64,000 nucleotides of DNA from Asterias rubens (lineage: Eukaryota > Echinodermata > Asteroidea > Forcipulatida > Asteriidae). Within the stretch, counting starts at the first letter, position 1, and each line of letters starts with the position of its first letter. Both the position numbers and the translations under genes were made by a program. The notes under the pieces are model-generated. The model searched no databases and was not told the origin of the DNA. It saw only the letters and a program-made list of their open reading frames with translations. Shown in pieces: positions 40,001 through 45,682 of the stretch. The stretch covers positions 7,753,047-7,817,046 of the forward strand of contig NC_047066.1 of the NCBI RefSeq assembly GCF_902459465.1, read 5' to 3'.

Positions 40001-42665
40001 GTCTTTTTGTATAGTTAATAGTCGTCTTCTTTTTTTTCCCTCCACTAGGTCAACGAGAGTGAGCCACCTGTTATGTGGCTGAGTGGTCTCCACATCCCAG
40101 AGTCCTACCTGACTGCCCTGGTGCAGGCAACCTGCCGTAAGAACGGTTGGCCCCTGGATAAATCCACCCTGTATACTGCCGTGACCCAGTACATGACCCC
40201 TGATGAGGTCAGTGAGCGCGCTCACTCTGGTAAGTAGTCTTTGTAAATTATTTTGTTTTCAGCCGTCATGCAGAATGCTACGGGAACGAAGGTCTTTTGG
40301 TGTGATATGCATTATTACGCACATGTTGTTTCAGCAACTTATTTGTTGGGTGCCACAAGTTGTTCTTGAGGGAACTCCGACGATATGCACACAGAACATT
40401 AGCTCAAATAAAACTGGCATACTTGCTGAGCCTGGCATTATCTTGCTCAGGAGCAACTGGTTACCAGTCCTAAAGACATGTATTGTTTATGACTGGTTTT
40501 TCGAACAAATTGCTTAAAATTGGGTTGAGGTGTCAGACTTTGAGCTTGAGGAACGTACATTGTTACTAAATCAAATTGAATATCTTGCAGGCGAGCTCCC
40601 TCACCTAGAGGTAAAAAAGCGATTGTCATTGGCTAAACTTGTGTGCCCCGCATACAAATCTGTACGTTTTGATTGTTTCCTCATTGTTTTACCTCTAAGA
40701 TGGCAGCTGGATGACATCCATGCATAAGGTTTAATGGCACCAGCCTACAACCTCAGATGGCGATTGTAACCTTTATATTGTATCTGCCCACCACAGGTTG
40801 CTTTGTGACTGGTCTATACCTAGAGGGAGCCTCATGGTCCAAGGAAGATTGCTGTCTCTCTAGACCCAAACCCAAACAGCTCATTGAGGAGCTTCCCATC
40901 TTGAAAGTCATTCCCATTGAGGCTCATCGACTCAAGCTTCAGGTACGTTGATTGCTCTTCTCGGAGTTAAGTTGTTTCGGCAAAGTTTTGCTTAGTCCAT
41001 GCTCTGTGGACCCCTTGCACTGACTTGCACTGACACCAGTCACTACTGTTCCATCTGCCCATGGCCTGCCAATTCAGAAATCAACATGCATATAAAGTTG
41101 TGCATCTGTGTGTTGTGTCATACTGTGTTGCCTAAATGCGCACTGCACAGTAGTGGCGCAAGCAATATTTTAGTGTATGACAATTATGTGTTATCATCAT
41201 GTGAACAGATGGCACTAGCACGGAAGGTGCAGTTGTGCGATTTAACGCTTCATGATCAATTATCACATAACGGGTCGGGTGTGGTGTTGCACGCGCAACG
41301 AATGCCTAATGCAAGTTACCCATGATCAGTAGCTGATAAATCTGACTACATATCATGTGGTTATGCGTGTACTATGAGTTTATACCATCTCAATAATACC
41401 CTCTTTGCTTGTGTTTTTTTTTCTTTCTTTTTTTAGCAAACCACGTCAAATTTTCTTGTTTTGCTTTTTTGTTGCAGCAATTGTACTTATCTTACATTTC
41501 ATTTATTTTGTTTGTTCTGATTGCCACTTCATTCTTTTCTTGTAATCTGATTGAGTGATAGTATTTTTTCTGGCATTTTTTTGCGCGGGGCTACACTGTT
41601 TGGACTTTGAAAACAACACAATAAAGAGGACAATTTTGCGTCCATCACATTAGCCGTAGTTGTAAAATATCTGAAAATTTCCCCCAACAAATTGGCTTAT
41701 ACTGAAAATTATTTGAGTTGATTCATTGTCATTGTGATGGTTGTTGTTTTGGGGGGGGGCTTTATTGCTCTCAAATTTCAATCAAAAATTTGCAAAAATA
41801 GTTGCCCAATTTTCCGGCTATTATTTGATTGAAATTTTACTGGTATTGACCCAATTCACCTGACGTCATCATCAGAATAGTCTTATATGCGCCATTTTGG
41901 TGGTCAATATCAACGTGTGTTACTCAGATCAGTGCACATTTAAGGCGAGTCTGCATTAACACGTAAACCTGTTGACAACCAAAATGGGGAGCGTGGCATC
42001 AGTCGTTGCGTGTGACACGCGTGCAAGGGGTCAATCAAACAAAATTCACAGGTTGAAAAGTCTCAGGTACTCAAAGGAAAATAACAACTGTTTGAAAAAA
42101 TATACTAACATGACGATGCAAAGTAGGGACCCTTTATTTTGTTTCTTTTCAAAATATACAATATTTGTTATTAGCTCAGGTGGTGATATGTCAGACAGGT
42201 GTAGAAACTAGCAATAGTATATAAAGTTGCTGATTGCAGATTATTCTACTTAATTTAAAACCAAGTTACTGTAACATCACAGAAATATTTTGAAACCCAA
42301 GTAGACCATCAAGTTCTGGTGTTGAAAGTCATTGGAGTGTGGATTCGAATCCTGGAAATACTAACGGAATGTTATTGGCAGGTTGAGATGTTATTGTGAA
42401 ATGTGCTGTATAAGAACTAGTTATTATTATATTATTATTATCATATACGAATGGAATTGATTTGCCAGAGGAGCCAACATAAATATATATTTTTCCCCCA
42501 TCTATGTTTCTTTCACAGAACACATTCCGTACACCTGTCTACACCACGTCACAGCGGCGTAACGCCATGGGTGTAGGGCTGGTGTTTGAAGCAGACCTGG
42601 GTACATCAGAGCACATCTCCCACTGGGTCCTACAAGGGGTGTGCCTCGTACTCAATACGGACTAG
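1..42665 (+). CDS. DNAH10: Axonemal dynein heavy chain 10 (DNAH10), 3' part, 46 exons
   Basis: ATP-driven motor subunit of an inner dynein arm of cilia and flagella. The exons I place are 1-63, 840-962, 1608-1841, 2788-3014, 3352-3523, 3950-4050, 4440-4623, 5179-5313, 6269-6421, 7057-7245, 7780-7926, 8471-8662, 9105-9223, 9705-9999, 10552-10809, 11650-11913, 12506-12721, 13565-13717, 14399-14533, 15244-15642, 16507-16671, 17652-17781, 18106-18629, 19210-19407, 20026-20259, 20842-20939, 21429-21594, 22047-22199, 22699-22916, 23392-23613, 24286-24433, 24922-25057, 26003-26157, 26673-26891, 27547-27820, 28491-28747, 29553-29891, 30819-31019, 31575-31880, 32346-32517, 33775-33906, 34732-34943, 37790-37957, 40049-40229, 40797-40942 and 42519-42665. 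All junctions are GT-AG, phases match, and the join gives 3,019 residues ending in a TAG stop. Four P-loops, the stalk, the microtubule-binding domain and the C-terminal domain are all present. The ending ([10 protein letters not shown], then [11 protein letters not shown]) and the linker ([20 protein letters not shown]) are the DNAH10 type rather than DNAH2, 5 or 9. Full-length DNAH10 is about 4,470 residues, so roughly 1,450 N-terminal residues lie upstream. Confidence 0.92.
205..707. mobile_element. Long hairpin element, copy 1 (intron 1)
   Basis: About 480 bases shared with 31068-31527, from GCATGGGCGTGACTCGCG-like sequence to ACATTGATTCCCTTATT. The right third (about 541-705) is a large inverted repeat. 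Its arms carry GAGGCCTGGTTCTTGATAAT and the reverse complement, enclosing a short loop near 616-630. No coding capacity is visible. A non-autonomous foldback or MITE-like element is the likely identity. The outer boundaries are approximate. Confidence 0.75.
2105..2470 (+). mobile_element. 5'-truncated CR1/L2-like LINE, 3' end
   Basis: Open reading from about 2148 to 2372 encodes the C-terminal tail typical of CR1/L2-type LINE reverse-transcriptase proteins: [15 protein letters not shown], then [15 protein letters not shown], then [11 protein letters not shown] short 3' UTR follows, ending in a TTATAAATGCTG-like motif and an ATT repeat at about 2454-2468. The 5' end is missing. It sits in intron 3 of DNAH10 in the sense orientation. 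Confidence 0.8.
3594..3905 (-). mobile_element. Antisense retroelement pol C-terminal fragment
   Basis: The minus strand has 103 open codons containing [34 protein letters not shown] and [14 protein letters not shown]. This resembles the C-terminal tail repeatedly seen in non-LTR retroelement polyproteins of aquatic invertebrates. That family assignment is from memory of the pattern. It lies in intron 5, opposite to DNAH10, and ends close to the exon 6 acceptor. Confidence 0.6.
4440..7926 (+). CDS. DNAH10: DNAH10 exons 7-11: AAA1, main ATPase site
   Basis: Residues 307-576. This is the main ATP-hydrolysing module of the motor. The Walker A P-loop GPAGTGKT is at residues 380-387 (5212-5235), with [10 protein letters not shown] after it. 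Walker B is CFDEFNRI in exon 9, with the catalytic Asp-Glu at residues 432-433. The sensor region [19 protein letters not shown] is in exon 10. The key residues are intact, so the site looks active. The exon 7 start ([20 protein letters not shown]) is the conserved entry from linker to ring. Confidence 0.93.
4840..5105 (+). mobile_element. LINE-derived 3' fragment
   Basis: A short frame from about 4938 reads [16 protein letters not shown], resembling the end of CR1/L2-type reverse-transcriptase proteins. It is followed by the tail-like CGCGCCTGATATAAATGCTG and a TATG repeat at about 5092-5102. Strongly decayed. In intron 7 of DNAH10. Confidence 0.5.
8093..8300 (-). mobile_element. tRNA-derived SINE, 3' part, antisense (intron 11)
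   Basis: Reverse complement of the body of the 33358 SINE (CAAGGCCTGAAGGCCACTTC, CCACCTGCTCCTAGGG, GTAGGCTTCGGTATCATCC). The A/B box head is missing or not recognisable. The flanking T-rich run at about 8070-8095 corresponds to its A-rich tail. Confidence 0.75.
8471..10809 (+). CDS. DNAH10: DNAH10 exons 12-15: AAA2
   Basis: Residues 577-864. The P-loop GPTGGGKT is at residues 661-668 (9165-9188). The Walker B-like segment [19 protein letters not shown] and the sensor [12 protein letters not shown] are in exon 14. AAA2 of axonemal dyneins binds nucleotide but probably does not hydrolyse it quickly. Exon 13 ends in phase 2 and exon 14 restores the codon (Lys). Exon 15 carries the conserved [16 protein letters not shown]. 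Confidence 0.92.
10255..10500 (+). mobile_element. tRNA-derived SINE with ATT tail (intron 14)
   Basis: The head GCGGCCTAGTGCATCC is A-box-like and GGTTCAAATTC is B-box-like. The end, TATAAGTGCTGTGAATATTA followed by ATT repeats, resembles the LINE tails here, so it may be mobilised by a CR1/L2-type LINE. A second family from the 33358 SINE. Confidence 0.65.
11143..11527. mobile_element. TTAA-flanked MITE, family 2, full copy (intron 15)
   Basis: The left end is TTAAAGGAACGTTACAGAAT and the right end its complement ATTCTGTAATGTTCCTTTAA, an inverted terminal repeat of about 23 bases flanked by or including TTAA. Length about 385. No coding capacity. A diverged copy lies at 21624-21990 and a fragment at about 61640-61687. 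Confidence 0.8.
11650..16671 (+). CDS. DNAH10: DNAH10 exons 16-21: AAA3, regulatory ATPase site
   Basis: Residues 865-1308. The P-loop GDTGTSKT is at residues 1002-1009 (12653-12676). Walker B is [11 protein letters not shown] in exon 18, with the Asp pair at about 1069-1070. AAA3 gates microtubule release in dyneins. Exon 19 (14399-14533) encodes [20 protein letters not shown] and ends SMGK at the amplified donor site described separately. Exon 20 is unusually GC-rich with C-ending codons (15244-15642). Exon 21 leads toward AAA4. Intron 18 contains a LINE remnant. Confidence 0.92.
13760..14280 (+). mobile_element. Decayed LINE reverse-transcriptase 3' part (intron 18)
   Basis: Frames shift along the stretch, but [26 protein letters not shown] and then [13 protein letters not shown] with SYNLDCFKR are recognisable as the end of a non-LTR reverse transcriptase. 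A related copy lies on the opposite strand at about 23740-24000. Frameshifted and inactive. Confidence 0.7.
14511..15003 (+). repeat. Tandem array of the exon 19/intron 19 splice donor, ten copies
   Basis: The unit contains the end of exon 19 (GCTTCTATGGGAAAG), the donor GTAGGC and the first intron bases. GT dinucleotides in identical context lie at 14534 (native), 14577, 14620, 14663, 14706, 14749, 14792, 14854, 14916 and 14978. The first seven are spaced 43 bases apart, and the last three follow at 62-base intervals. The 62-base unit contains an extra 19 bases (CACTGTGAAAATGATTCAT) lying between TTCAT direct repeats, so the 43-base unit looks like a deletion derivative of it. Only the first donor keeps the reading frame into exon 20. 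Confidence 0.97.
16798..17151. mobile_element. TTAA-flanked MITE, family 1, diverged (intron 21)
   Basis: TTAA at both ends (16798 and 17148). Shared internal landmarks are GGTAATTACTCAAAA, TAGTATAAAACATTGTGAGA, TTATCTCGCAACTT and CAATTACCAAACGTG near the right end. The terminal repeats have drifted. Confidence 0.65.
17652..19407 (+). CDS. DNAH10: DNAH10 exons 22-24: AAA4
   Basis: Residues 1309-1592. The P-loop GVGGSGKQ (about 1350-1357) is split by intron 22 in phase 1: exon 22 ends with the first base of a Gly codon and exon 23 supplies the other two at 18106. Exon 23 is the longest (524 bases) and holds the Walker B-like [12 protein letters not shown], then [14 protein letters not shown] and the conserved [12 protein letters not shown]. 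Exon 24 leads into the first stalk helix. Confidence 0.92.
19541..19858 (+). mobile_element. tRNA-derived SINE, same family (intron 24)
   Basis: Diverged copy of the 33358 SINE. The head GTCGTGGCCGAGTTGTCC is A-box-like but the B box is not recognisable. The body matches: GATGATACCCATGCCTCCAT, CCCCAGGAGTAGGTGGCAG and ACCTTGAAGTTGCC. It lies between exons 24 and 25. Confidence 0.75.
20026..22916 (+). CDS. DNAH10: DNAH10 exons 25-29: stalk coiled coil and microtubule-binding domain
   Basis: Residues 1593-1881. Exons 25-26 encode the outgoing stalk helix CC1, Lys/Glu-rich and heptad-like (for example [20 protein letters not shown]). Exons 27-28 encode the globular microtubule-binding tip, opening with [18 protein letters not shown]. 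Exon 29 encodes the returning helix CC2 ([20 protein letters not shown]). Phases 2/1 across introns 26 and 29 rebuild Arg codons. Confidence 0.9.
20965..21115. repeat. Short hairpin element (intron 26)
   Basis: The left arm has GAGAGACTTTCTGGGACGAT and TTACCGGGTAAATCCATTGT. The right arm has the matching ACAATGGAAATTTACCCGGT and GGAAAGTCTC. About 150 bases with imperfect arms of roughly 55 bases. Confidence 0.75.
21624..21990. mobile_element. TTAA-flanked MITE, family 2, diverged copy (intron 27)
   Basis: The left end TTAAAGGACTATGACAGAAT and a right end ACCAATTCTTTAACATTCAT match the 11143 family. An internal CGTGTAAGTTTTCTGTAAAT is the reverse of the internal sequence of 11143-11527, so the two copies are in opposite orientation. 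Confidence 0.65.
23392..26891 (+). CDS. DNAH10: DNAH10 exons 30-34: AAA5 and buttress
   Basis: Residues 1882-2175. AAA5 has no functional P-loop, as expected for the family. Recognisable segments are [19 protein letters not shown] (exon 30), [12 protein letters not shown] and [17 protein letters not shown] (exon 31), and [20 protein letters not shown] (exon 32). Exon 34 is a charged helical segment ([20 protein letters not shown]), corresponding to the strut that supports the stalk. Intron 30 contains an antisense LINE remnant. Introns 32-34 hold AAGCTTACC-type and TIR-type repeats. Confidence 0.9.
23740..24000 (-). mobile_element. Decayed LINE 3' part, antisense (intron 30)
   Basis: The minus strand reads [14 protein letters not shown] and, in another frame, a tail related to the 13760-14280 remnant (compare the PPSYNL motif). 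It is inactive and lies between exons 30 and 31. Confidence 0.6.
25430..25672. repeat. Inverted-repeat element, GAGCTGCT type (intron 32)
   Basis: The left arm has CATAGAGCTGCTAAGCACAA, TTGATAAAAACAG and ACCAGACCCAAATTTCCACG. The right arm has the complement GGAAATTTGGTTGGTAATCC and GCTGAGCAGCTCTATGAAAT. About 240 bases. Half copies or fragments occur at about 6640-6800, 17455-17560, 27090-27190 and 36105-36290. Confidence 0.75.
25690..25935 (-). mobile_element. tRNA-derived SINE, antisense (intron 32)
   Basis: The minus strand starts GTGTCATGGCCTAGTGGTTT (A-box-like) and has a B-box-like GGGTTCGAACCC about 55 bases later. ACACTTGTGTCCTTGAGCAA follows. Similar in layout to 10255-10500. Confidence 0.7.
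27547..31880 (+). CDS. DNAH10: DNAH10 exons 35-39: AAA6
   Basis: Residues 2176-2634. Exon 35 encodes [20 protein letters not shown], a conserved AAA6 entry. Exon 37 carries [20 protein letters not shown] and exon 38 carries [16 protein letters not shown], both hallmarks of dynein AAA6. Exon 39 has [18 protein letters not shown] and [18 protein letters not shown]. The acceptor region of exon 37 has a near-identical decoy copy 480 bases upstream in the same intron. Confidence 0.92.
28144..28460. mobile_element. TTAA-flanked MITE, family 1, diverged, inverted (intron 35)
   Basis: It starts TTTAAAGGTAGAGTATACTT, then TTGTCAAAGACCAGTATCAT, AACAAACCTGTGAAAATTTG and AGCTCAATTGGACGTCG, which is the reverse complement order of family 1. 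The right end is decayed. Confidence 0.6.
29062..29120 (+). repeat. Duplicate of exon 37 start with its acceptor (decoy exon)
   Basis: These 59 bases match 29542-29600 with two mismatches (CAGA against CACT) at an offset of exactly 480. The copied part includes the end of the intron (CTTGTAAACAG) and the first 48 coding bases of exon 37. A further partial copy of GAGAGCCCCTTCCCGGG follows at about 29123-29139. Read in the exon frame from 29073, the copy reaches a TAA at 29148-29150, so it cannot replace exon 37 productively. Confidence 0.95.
29361..29489. repeat. Palindromic GGACTAGTCC element, decayed (intron 36)
   Basis: GGGACTAGTCCTAGGAGATA on the left and TAGTTCTTTGTGAAATCCAC on the right. 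It lies just upstream of the true exon 37 acceptor and downstream of the decoy exon. Confidence 0.7.
29986..30177. mobile_element. CRE-bearing MITE (family 4), copy 1 (intron 37)
   Basis: It begins TATTGAACC and ends GGGGTCAATA, a short inverted repeat of about 10 bases. It shares CATCATCAGAATAATCTTGG, GTGCGTTATTCAGTGA and ACACGTAAACC with the other copies. The CRE is mutated here (TGACGCCA). Confidence 0.75.
30476..30667. mobile_element. CRE-bearing MITE (family 4), copy 2 (intron 37)
   Basis: It begins TATTGACCCAATTCACC, followed by the consensus CRE TGACGTCA, and ends GCAAGGGGTCAATA. About 190 bases, in tandem with copy 1 and separated by about 300 bases that include a tRNA-like SINE fragment (about 30225-30295). 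Confidence 0.8.
31068..31527. mobile_element. Long hairpin element, copy 2 (intron 38)
   Basis: Second copy of the element at 205-707, in the same orientation, lying between exons 38 and 39. It has the same inverted-repeat core (about 31370-31525), with GAGGCCTGGTTCTTGATAAT in the left arm and its complement in the right arm. Differences between the copies are scattered substitutions and short indels. Confidence 0.75.
32346..42665 (+). CDS. DNAH10: DNAH10 exons 40-46: C-terminal domain and stop
   Basis: Residues 2635-3019. Exon 40 starts [18 protein letters not shown]. Exon 41 carries the conserved [14 protein letters not shown], exon 43 [18 protein letters not shown], exon 44 [20 protein letters not shown] and exon 45 [13 protein letters not shown]. 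Exon 46 ends [17 protein letters not shown] followed by TAG at 42663-42665. The introns here are the longest in the gene (about 2.8, 2.1 and 1.6 kb) and are filled with dispersed repeats. Confidence 0.92.
32975..33000 (+). repeat. AATTC microsatellite
   Basis: Four to five copies of CAATT in tandem. In intron 40 of DNAH10. Confidence 0.85.
33358..33680 (+). mobile_element. tRNA-derived SINE, near-complete (intron 40)
   Basis: It begins with an A-box-like TGGCCGAGCGGTTGAGAGC and continues to a B-box-like GGTTCGGATCC about 50 bases later, both internal RNA polymerase III promoter elements. A conserved body follows (GATGATACCCAAGCCTACAT, TAGGAGTAGGTGGCA, ACCTTGAGTGGTCTTCAGGC), ending in an A-rich tail at about 33655-33675. 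Related copies lie at 19541-19858 (+) and 8093-8300 (-). Confidence 0.85.
34159..34555. mobile_element. TTAA-flanked MITE, family 1, full copy (intron 41)
   Basis: The left end is TTAAAGGCAGTTGACACTAT and the right end ATAGTGTCCACTGCCTTTAA, with a TTAA at each edge. Internally a self-complementary segment has TTTCGAGACCTCAGATT facing a second copy reading GAGGTCTTTAAATCAAGC, so the transcript would fold. Length about 397. Confidence 0.85.
35362..35510. repeat. Palindromic GGACTAGTCC element (intron 42)
   Basis: The outer arms GGGTGGATTTCACAAAGAGT and its complement ACTCTTTGTGAAATCCACCC enclose repeated TAGGACTAGTCCTA palindromes. About 149 bases, no coding capacity. The same family is seen at 58966, 36885, 29361 and 43106. 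Confidence 0.85.
36105..36290. repeat. GAGCTGCT-type inverted-repeat element, partial
   Basis: Shares TTGCTTGTTACTGGTATTCA, GGAAATTTGGTTGG and AAGCAGCTCTATGAAATTGG with 25430-25672. Inside DNAH10 intron 42. Confidence 0.65.
36885..37043. repeat. Palindromic GGACTAGTCC-family element, variant (intron 42)
   Basis: TGATTTCACCAAACTCTTCC on the left and TAGCGTTTCGTGAAATCG on the right, with GGATTAATCCTA-type palindromes and GGACGGGTTCA inside. Diverged relative of 35362-35510. Confidence 0.65.
37078..37390. mobile_element. MITE family 3, diverged (intron 42)
   Basis: It contains GAAAGCTTTCCTTAAAATAT, the central AAAATAATTTTCATCTCACT hairpin half and TTTCTACTATCATTAAGAAT, ending AAATCCTTTAA. Diverged from the 55769 copy. 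Confidence 0.65.
38765..38783 (+). repeat. Poly-G tract
   Basis: An almost uninterrupted run of about 18 G. Further homopolymer G or C runs occur at about 4286-4297, 12807-12818, 20640-20649, 41750-41759, 46628-46643, 48051-48060 and 52119-52127. Confidence 0.9.
39543..39928. mobile_element. TTAA-flanked MITE, family 1 (intron 43)
   Basis: The left end is TTAAAGGCAGTGGACACTAT. The internal inverted pair GATTTCGAGACCTCAG and GAGGTCTCGAAATC is intact, about 10 bases apart. The right end reads CGATAGTGTCCAGTGTCTTT, slightly decayed. Confidence 0.85.
41844..42036. mobile_element. CRE-bearing MITE (family 4), copy 3 (intron 45)
   Basis: It begins TATTGACCCAATTCACC with TGACGTCA after it, has TTACTCAGATCAGTGCAC and TTAACACGTAAACCTG inside, and ends GTGCAAGGGGTCAAT. 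Confidence 0.8.
42310..42445 (+). mobile_element. SINE remnant with ATT tail (intron 45)
   Basis: A B-box-like GGATTCGAATCC lies at about 42341, and the end TGCTGTATAAGAACTAGTTATT leads into an ATT repeat at 42420-42442. It is just upstream of the last DNAH10 exon. Confidence 0.55.
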
Positions 42666-42854
42666 AGAAAAGTGTCTTGAGGCAACCCTTCACAGGCAAC
42701 TTGTCCGCAACCAACGCAGTGCATGCTGCAGGACCACCTTGGTATAGCATAGGAGTAATTTTTCAAACAATGTTTTTACGATCGCAAAGTAAAATGTGAA
42801 CATTCAGATGTGAATGCCTTTTCATCTTTGAGATTGCCTGGACATGGTTGCCTG

Positions 42855-43074
42855 TAATTTGGTAAATACGTTGTACTTGCTAAAATAATTTTCGTCTCCT
42901 GAGACGAAAATTATTTTTAAATTTGTTTAATCGGTTCTCAAAAACTACAGCTCCTCAGCAAGTAATATTTTCAGGGAAGCCTTCTACTATCATTATCCTC
43001 AAACTGTGTAAGTTTAATGTAAATCTGTGGACATTGTGTTTTGTGTACTACAAAAAAATATCCAGACCCTTTAA
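42855..43074. mobile_element. MITE family 3, right half
   Basis: It starts within the central hairpin (AAAATAATTTTCGTCTCC and the complement) and runs through CTTCTACTATCATTATCCTC and AAATCTGTGGACATTGTGTT to CCAGACCCTTTAA. The left arm is missing. It lies in the possible DNAH10 3' UTR. Confidence 0.75.
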
Positions 43075-43105
43075 CTTGTGATGCACTTGTTTACCGTGGA
43101 GCCTG

Positions 43106-43217
43106 GGTCCGATTTCATCTTAAGATTCATCTTAAGATGCGTTGTCAATATTACCATAGTGATTTGTGTTATTGATACACAGTTAAGATTAGTTTTAGCT
43201 CTTTGTGAAATCGGGCG
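43106..43217. repeat. Palindromic element of the TTTGTGAAATC type
   Basis: GTCCGATTTCATCTTAAGAT on the left and AGCTCTTTGTGAAATCGGGC on the right, with ATCTTAAGAT repeats. Decayed relative of the GGACTAGTCC family. Confidence 0.55.
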
Positions 43218-43404
43218 TGTTTTTGTTTTACACTCGTTCGAGAATTCAGCGCGACAAATTCTCTCAGGCCATGTGATATCCCCTTTAAGGCTAGTTGTGT
43301 AACAGTGACCTTGCATCTAAGTTTGACCTTTATGGAAGGTTGATGAAGATGTTTTTGTTGAGATTGTTTTTTAAATTTGTTTTATTGTGCAAACACAATA
43401 CAGT

Positions 43405-43840
43405 TAATAATAACTGATTTACTTAGCACTGTAAATTACATGCAGGATTGAATTTAATTGGTGTACTTGGCACTGTTAATGACTTGCAGGATTGAATTTA
43501 ACTGATTTACTTGGCGCTGTTAATGACTTGCAGGATTGAATTTAACTGATTTACTTGGCGCTGTTAATGACTTGCAGGATTGAATTTAATTGGTGTATTA
43601 CTCGGGTTCAATTCCCACCTGAGTAATAATATGCCTAAGATTTTTTTCCACAGAACTCAGGAAAGTACTGAGTAGGTACTGAGTATACAGTGCTAACACA
43701 CATCGGTGTTTATGGGTAAAACCAAAATCAATATTATTTGGTGTACTTGGCACTTTTAATGACTTGCAGAACTGAATTTAACTGATTTACTTGGCGCTGT
43801 AAATTACTTGCATGATTGAATTTATGTGTGTGAATCCTTA
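43405..43840 (+). repeat. 44-bp minisatellite interrupted by a SINE-like insertion
   Basis: The unit contains TGATTTACTTGGCGCTGTTA and ATGACTTGCAGGATTGAATT. About four consecutive units span 43413-43590. About 43595-43740 is a different sequence with a B-box-like GGGTTCAATTCCC and ACACATCGGTGTTTATGGGT, like SINE sequence near 6020-6110. One and a half to two further units follow at 43741-43830. Confidence 0.85.
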
Positions 43841-44159
43841 AAATCCTCAGCAGCCTGTGTGTGACAGCTGCACCATATCTTTTAAAAAAAAAAACACACA
43901 GGGAATATCTGCTCTGAAATTATAAAATAATCTAATAACAAAATAATGTCTATTCTGGAAACCCAGACAAGTTTCAAACATACTGCAGAAAGACAACAAT
44001 TTGTATAATACATATTTTTAATGTAATTTGTTTTCTCTGGAACTCTGGAGTAATAATATTTTTTCTTTCAAGATATATTACTCTTAAGAATTTTGTTTTC
44101 TAACAATCAATCTGTGCCTTGAATTATAGTAGATAGTTAATCAACTTAAATCCTTGGAA

Positions 44160-44545
44160 CGGAAAGTAATAATATCAAAGTCTTATATAGCGCACGTATC
44201 TACCAAACAAGGTACTCAAGGCGGCGAGTATATACAAACTTTCAGAAAGATATTACAGTGGTTATTGCAGTGATGGATTCTGAGACCCAATTATGTAGCA
44301 CCTTCTTAGGGTTTACAAGGTGCTACGGCGCATTCAGCAGCCACAGCCAGAAACACCGGGGCGAACCCCTTCTCTGTTCGATAAGTGCACTGGGTTCTTT
44401 TACATGCGTTACACAACACATAGGACCACTGGCTTTACATCCCATCTGAAGGACGAAGCAATGGCTTAAGTCTCTTGCTTAAGGACACAAGTGTCACGGC
44501 TTGGGATTCAAACCCACACTCTGCTGAGTTATAGAGACAAACATT
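44160..44545 (-). mobile_element. SINE-like repeat, antisense (intergenic)
   Basis: The left end (plus strand) is AATATCAAAGTCTTATATAG, then GCGCACGTATC, the complement of the TATATAAGA-type SINE tail. The right part has a B-box-like ATTCAAACCC in reverse at about 44505, with AAGGACACAAGTGTCACGG next to it, shared with 25690-25935. Confidence 0.6.
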
Positions 44546-44912
44546 ATTCGAAGGAACAGGTAATTTCTAAATTGAGATTCAAGACACACTACCTTGGCAA
44601 TGTAAATACACAGCGGTCAGCGGTTTGAATTTCATTTGCGCTCTGTGAGACGGTAAACCATGGAATGCGCGTGTGTTGCTCCGTTTTCAGAAGATTTTGA
44701 GAATTCATGAACCAGAAATTATCTTGTTTTATGTTTTAAATAAAAATTAACTATTTGATGTGTAACGTTCTTGCATTGTTGCAGAATATGCACTGACAGC
44801 ATCGGTTGTGTGAATAATAATTAAATTCGTCTGAACAAACAGAATGGTGGATAGATAACCAGTCTGTTTGTTCACCTTTTAGACAAAGGGTCACTGCTTC
44901 ATGTTTTGAAAC

Positions 44913-45237
44913 TTAAAGGCACTGGACACTATTGGGAATTACTCAAAATAATTGTAAGCCCAAAAACGTACTGGGTAACTACCAAAGGAGAGCTTTTGAT
45001 AGCATAAAACATTGTGAGAAACGACTCACTCTGAAGTAATGTCGTTTTTGAGAAGGAGGTAATTTCTCGCTAAAATATTTGAGTCTCAAAAATACCTCAT
45101 AAGCACATACAGTTGTTGCACTAAGGGTGTTTCATTATGTTCTTGCTATTCAATGACTAATTAAGCCCAAATTTCAACAGATACACCAAGTGACAATACT
45201 ATAGTCTATGACAGTTACCAAACATGTCCATTGCCAA
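44913..45237. mobile_element. TTAA-flanked MITE, family 1, decayed (intergenic)
   Basis: The left end is TTAAAGGCACTGGACACTAT and internal ATAGCATAAAACATTGTGAG matches the family. The right end is decayed (ACATGTCCATTGCC). Confidence 0.7.
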
Positions 45238-45267
45238 CGATGTTGTTGTTCTCACAGTCAACCACTC

Positions 45268-45402
45268 TAAGGCCGTGTCCGAAACGGCGACTTCGGCTAC
45301 AGCTACGGCTAGATCGCGCGCGTCTGCTATTCTTCAACACTGGTAGACGCGCTGATCTAGACGTAGCTGTAGCCGAAGTCGTCGTTTCGGACACGGCCTA
45401 AG
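45268..45402. repeat. Hairpin element GGCCGTGTCCGAAACG
   Basis: The left arm TAAGGCCGTGTCCGAAACGG continues through CGACTTCGGCTACAGCTACG. The right arm is its complement, ending CGTTTCGGACACGGCCT. The arms are about 55 bases and the loop is near 45325-45345. Intergenic, no coding capacity. Confidence 0.85.
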
Positions 45403-45537
45403 ACTTCAATACTTCCTCTGTTACGGTTGTCCCCTTATAAAAACGTTTTTGTATTGTTTGAAGCTTTGCATAAGGTGGAGAAATAAGCAGAAACTATGAT
45501 AACATAATAAAGATGCGGGGACAAACCATGTGTAAAT

Positions 45538-45682
45538 CTCTTGAGTGTTGGCTCTGAAAAGAGCCGGTTTGGTCTCGACGTTTCGAACAGTATACTCTGC
45601 TCTGTTTCTCCTGAAGACAAGCAAAGTGTACTGTTCGAAACGTCGAGACCAAACTGGCTCTTTTCAGAGCCAAGCACTCCCT
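45538..45682. repeat. Hairpin element GGTCTCGACGTTTCGAAC
   Basis: TTGGCTCTGAAAAGAGCCGG with GTCTCGACGTTTCGAACAGT faces ACTGTTCGAAACGTCGAGAC and TGGCTCTTTTCAGAGCCAAG. The arms are about 55 bases. Each arm also contains its own small palindrome (GGCTCT...AGAGCC). Confidence 0.85.
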
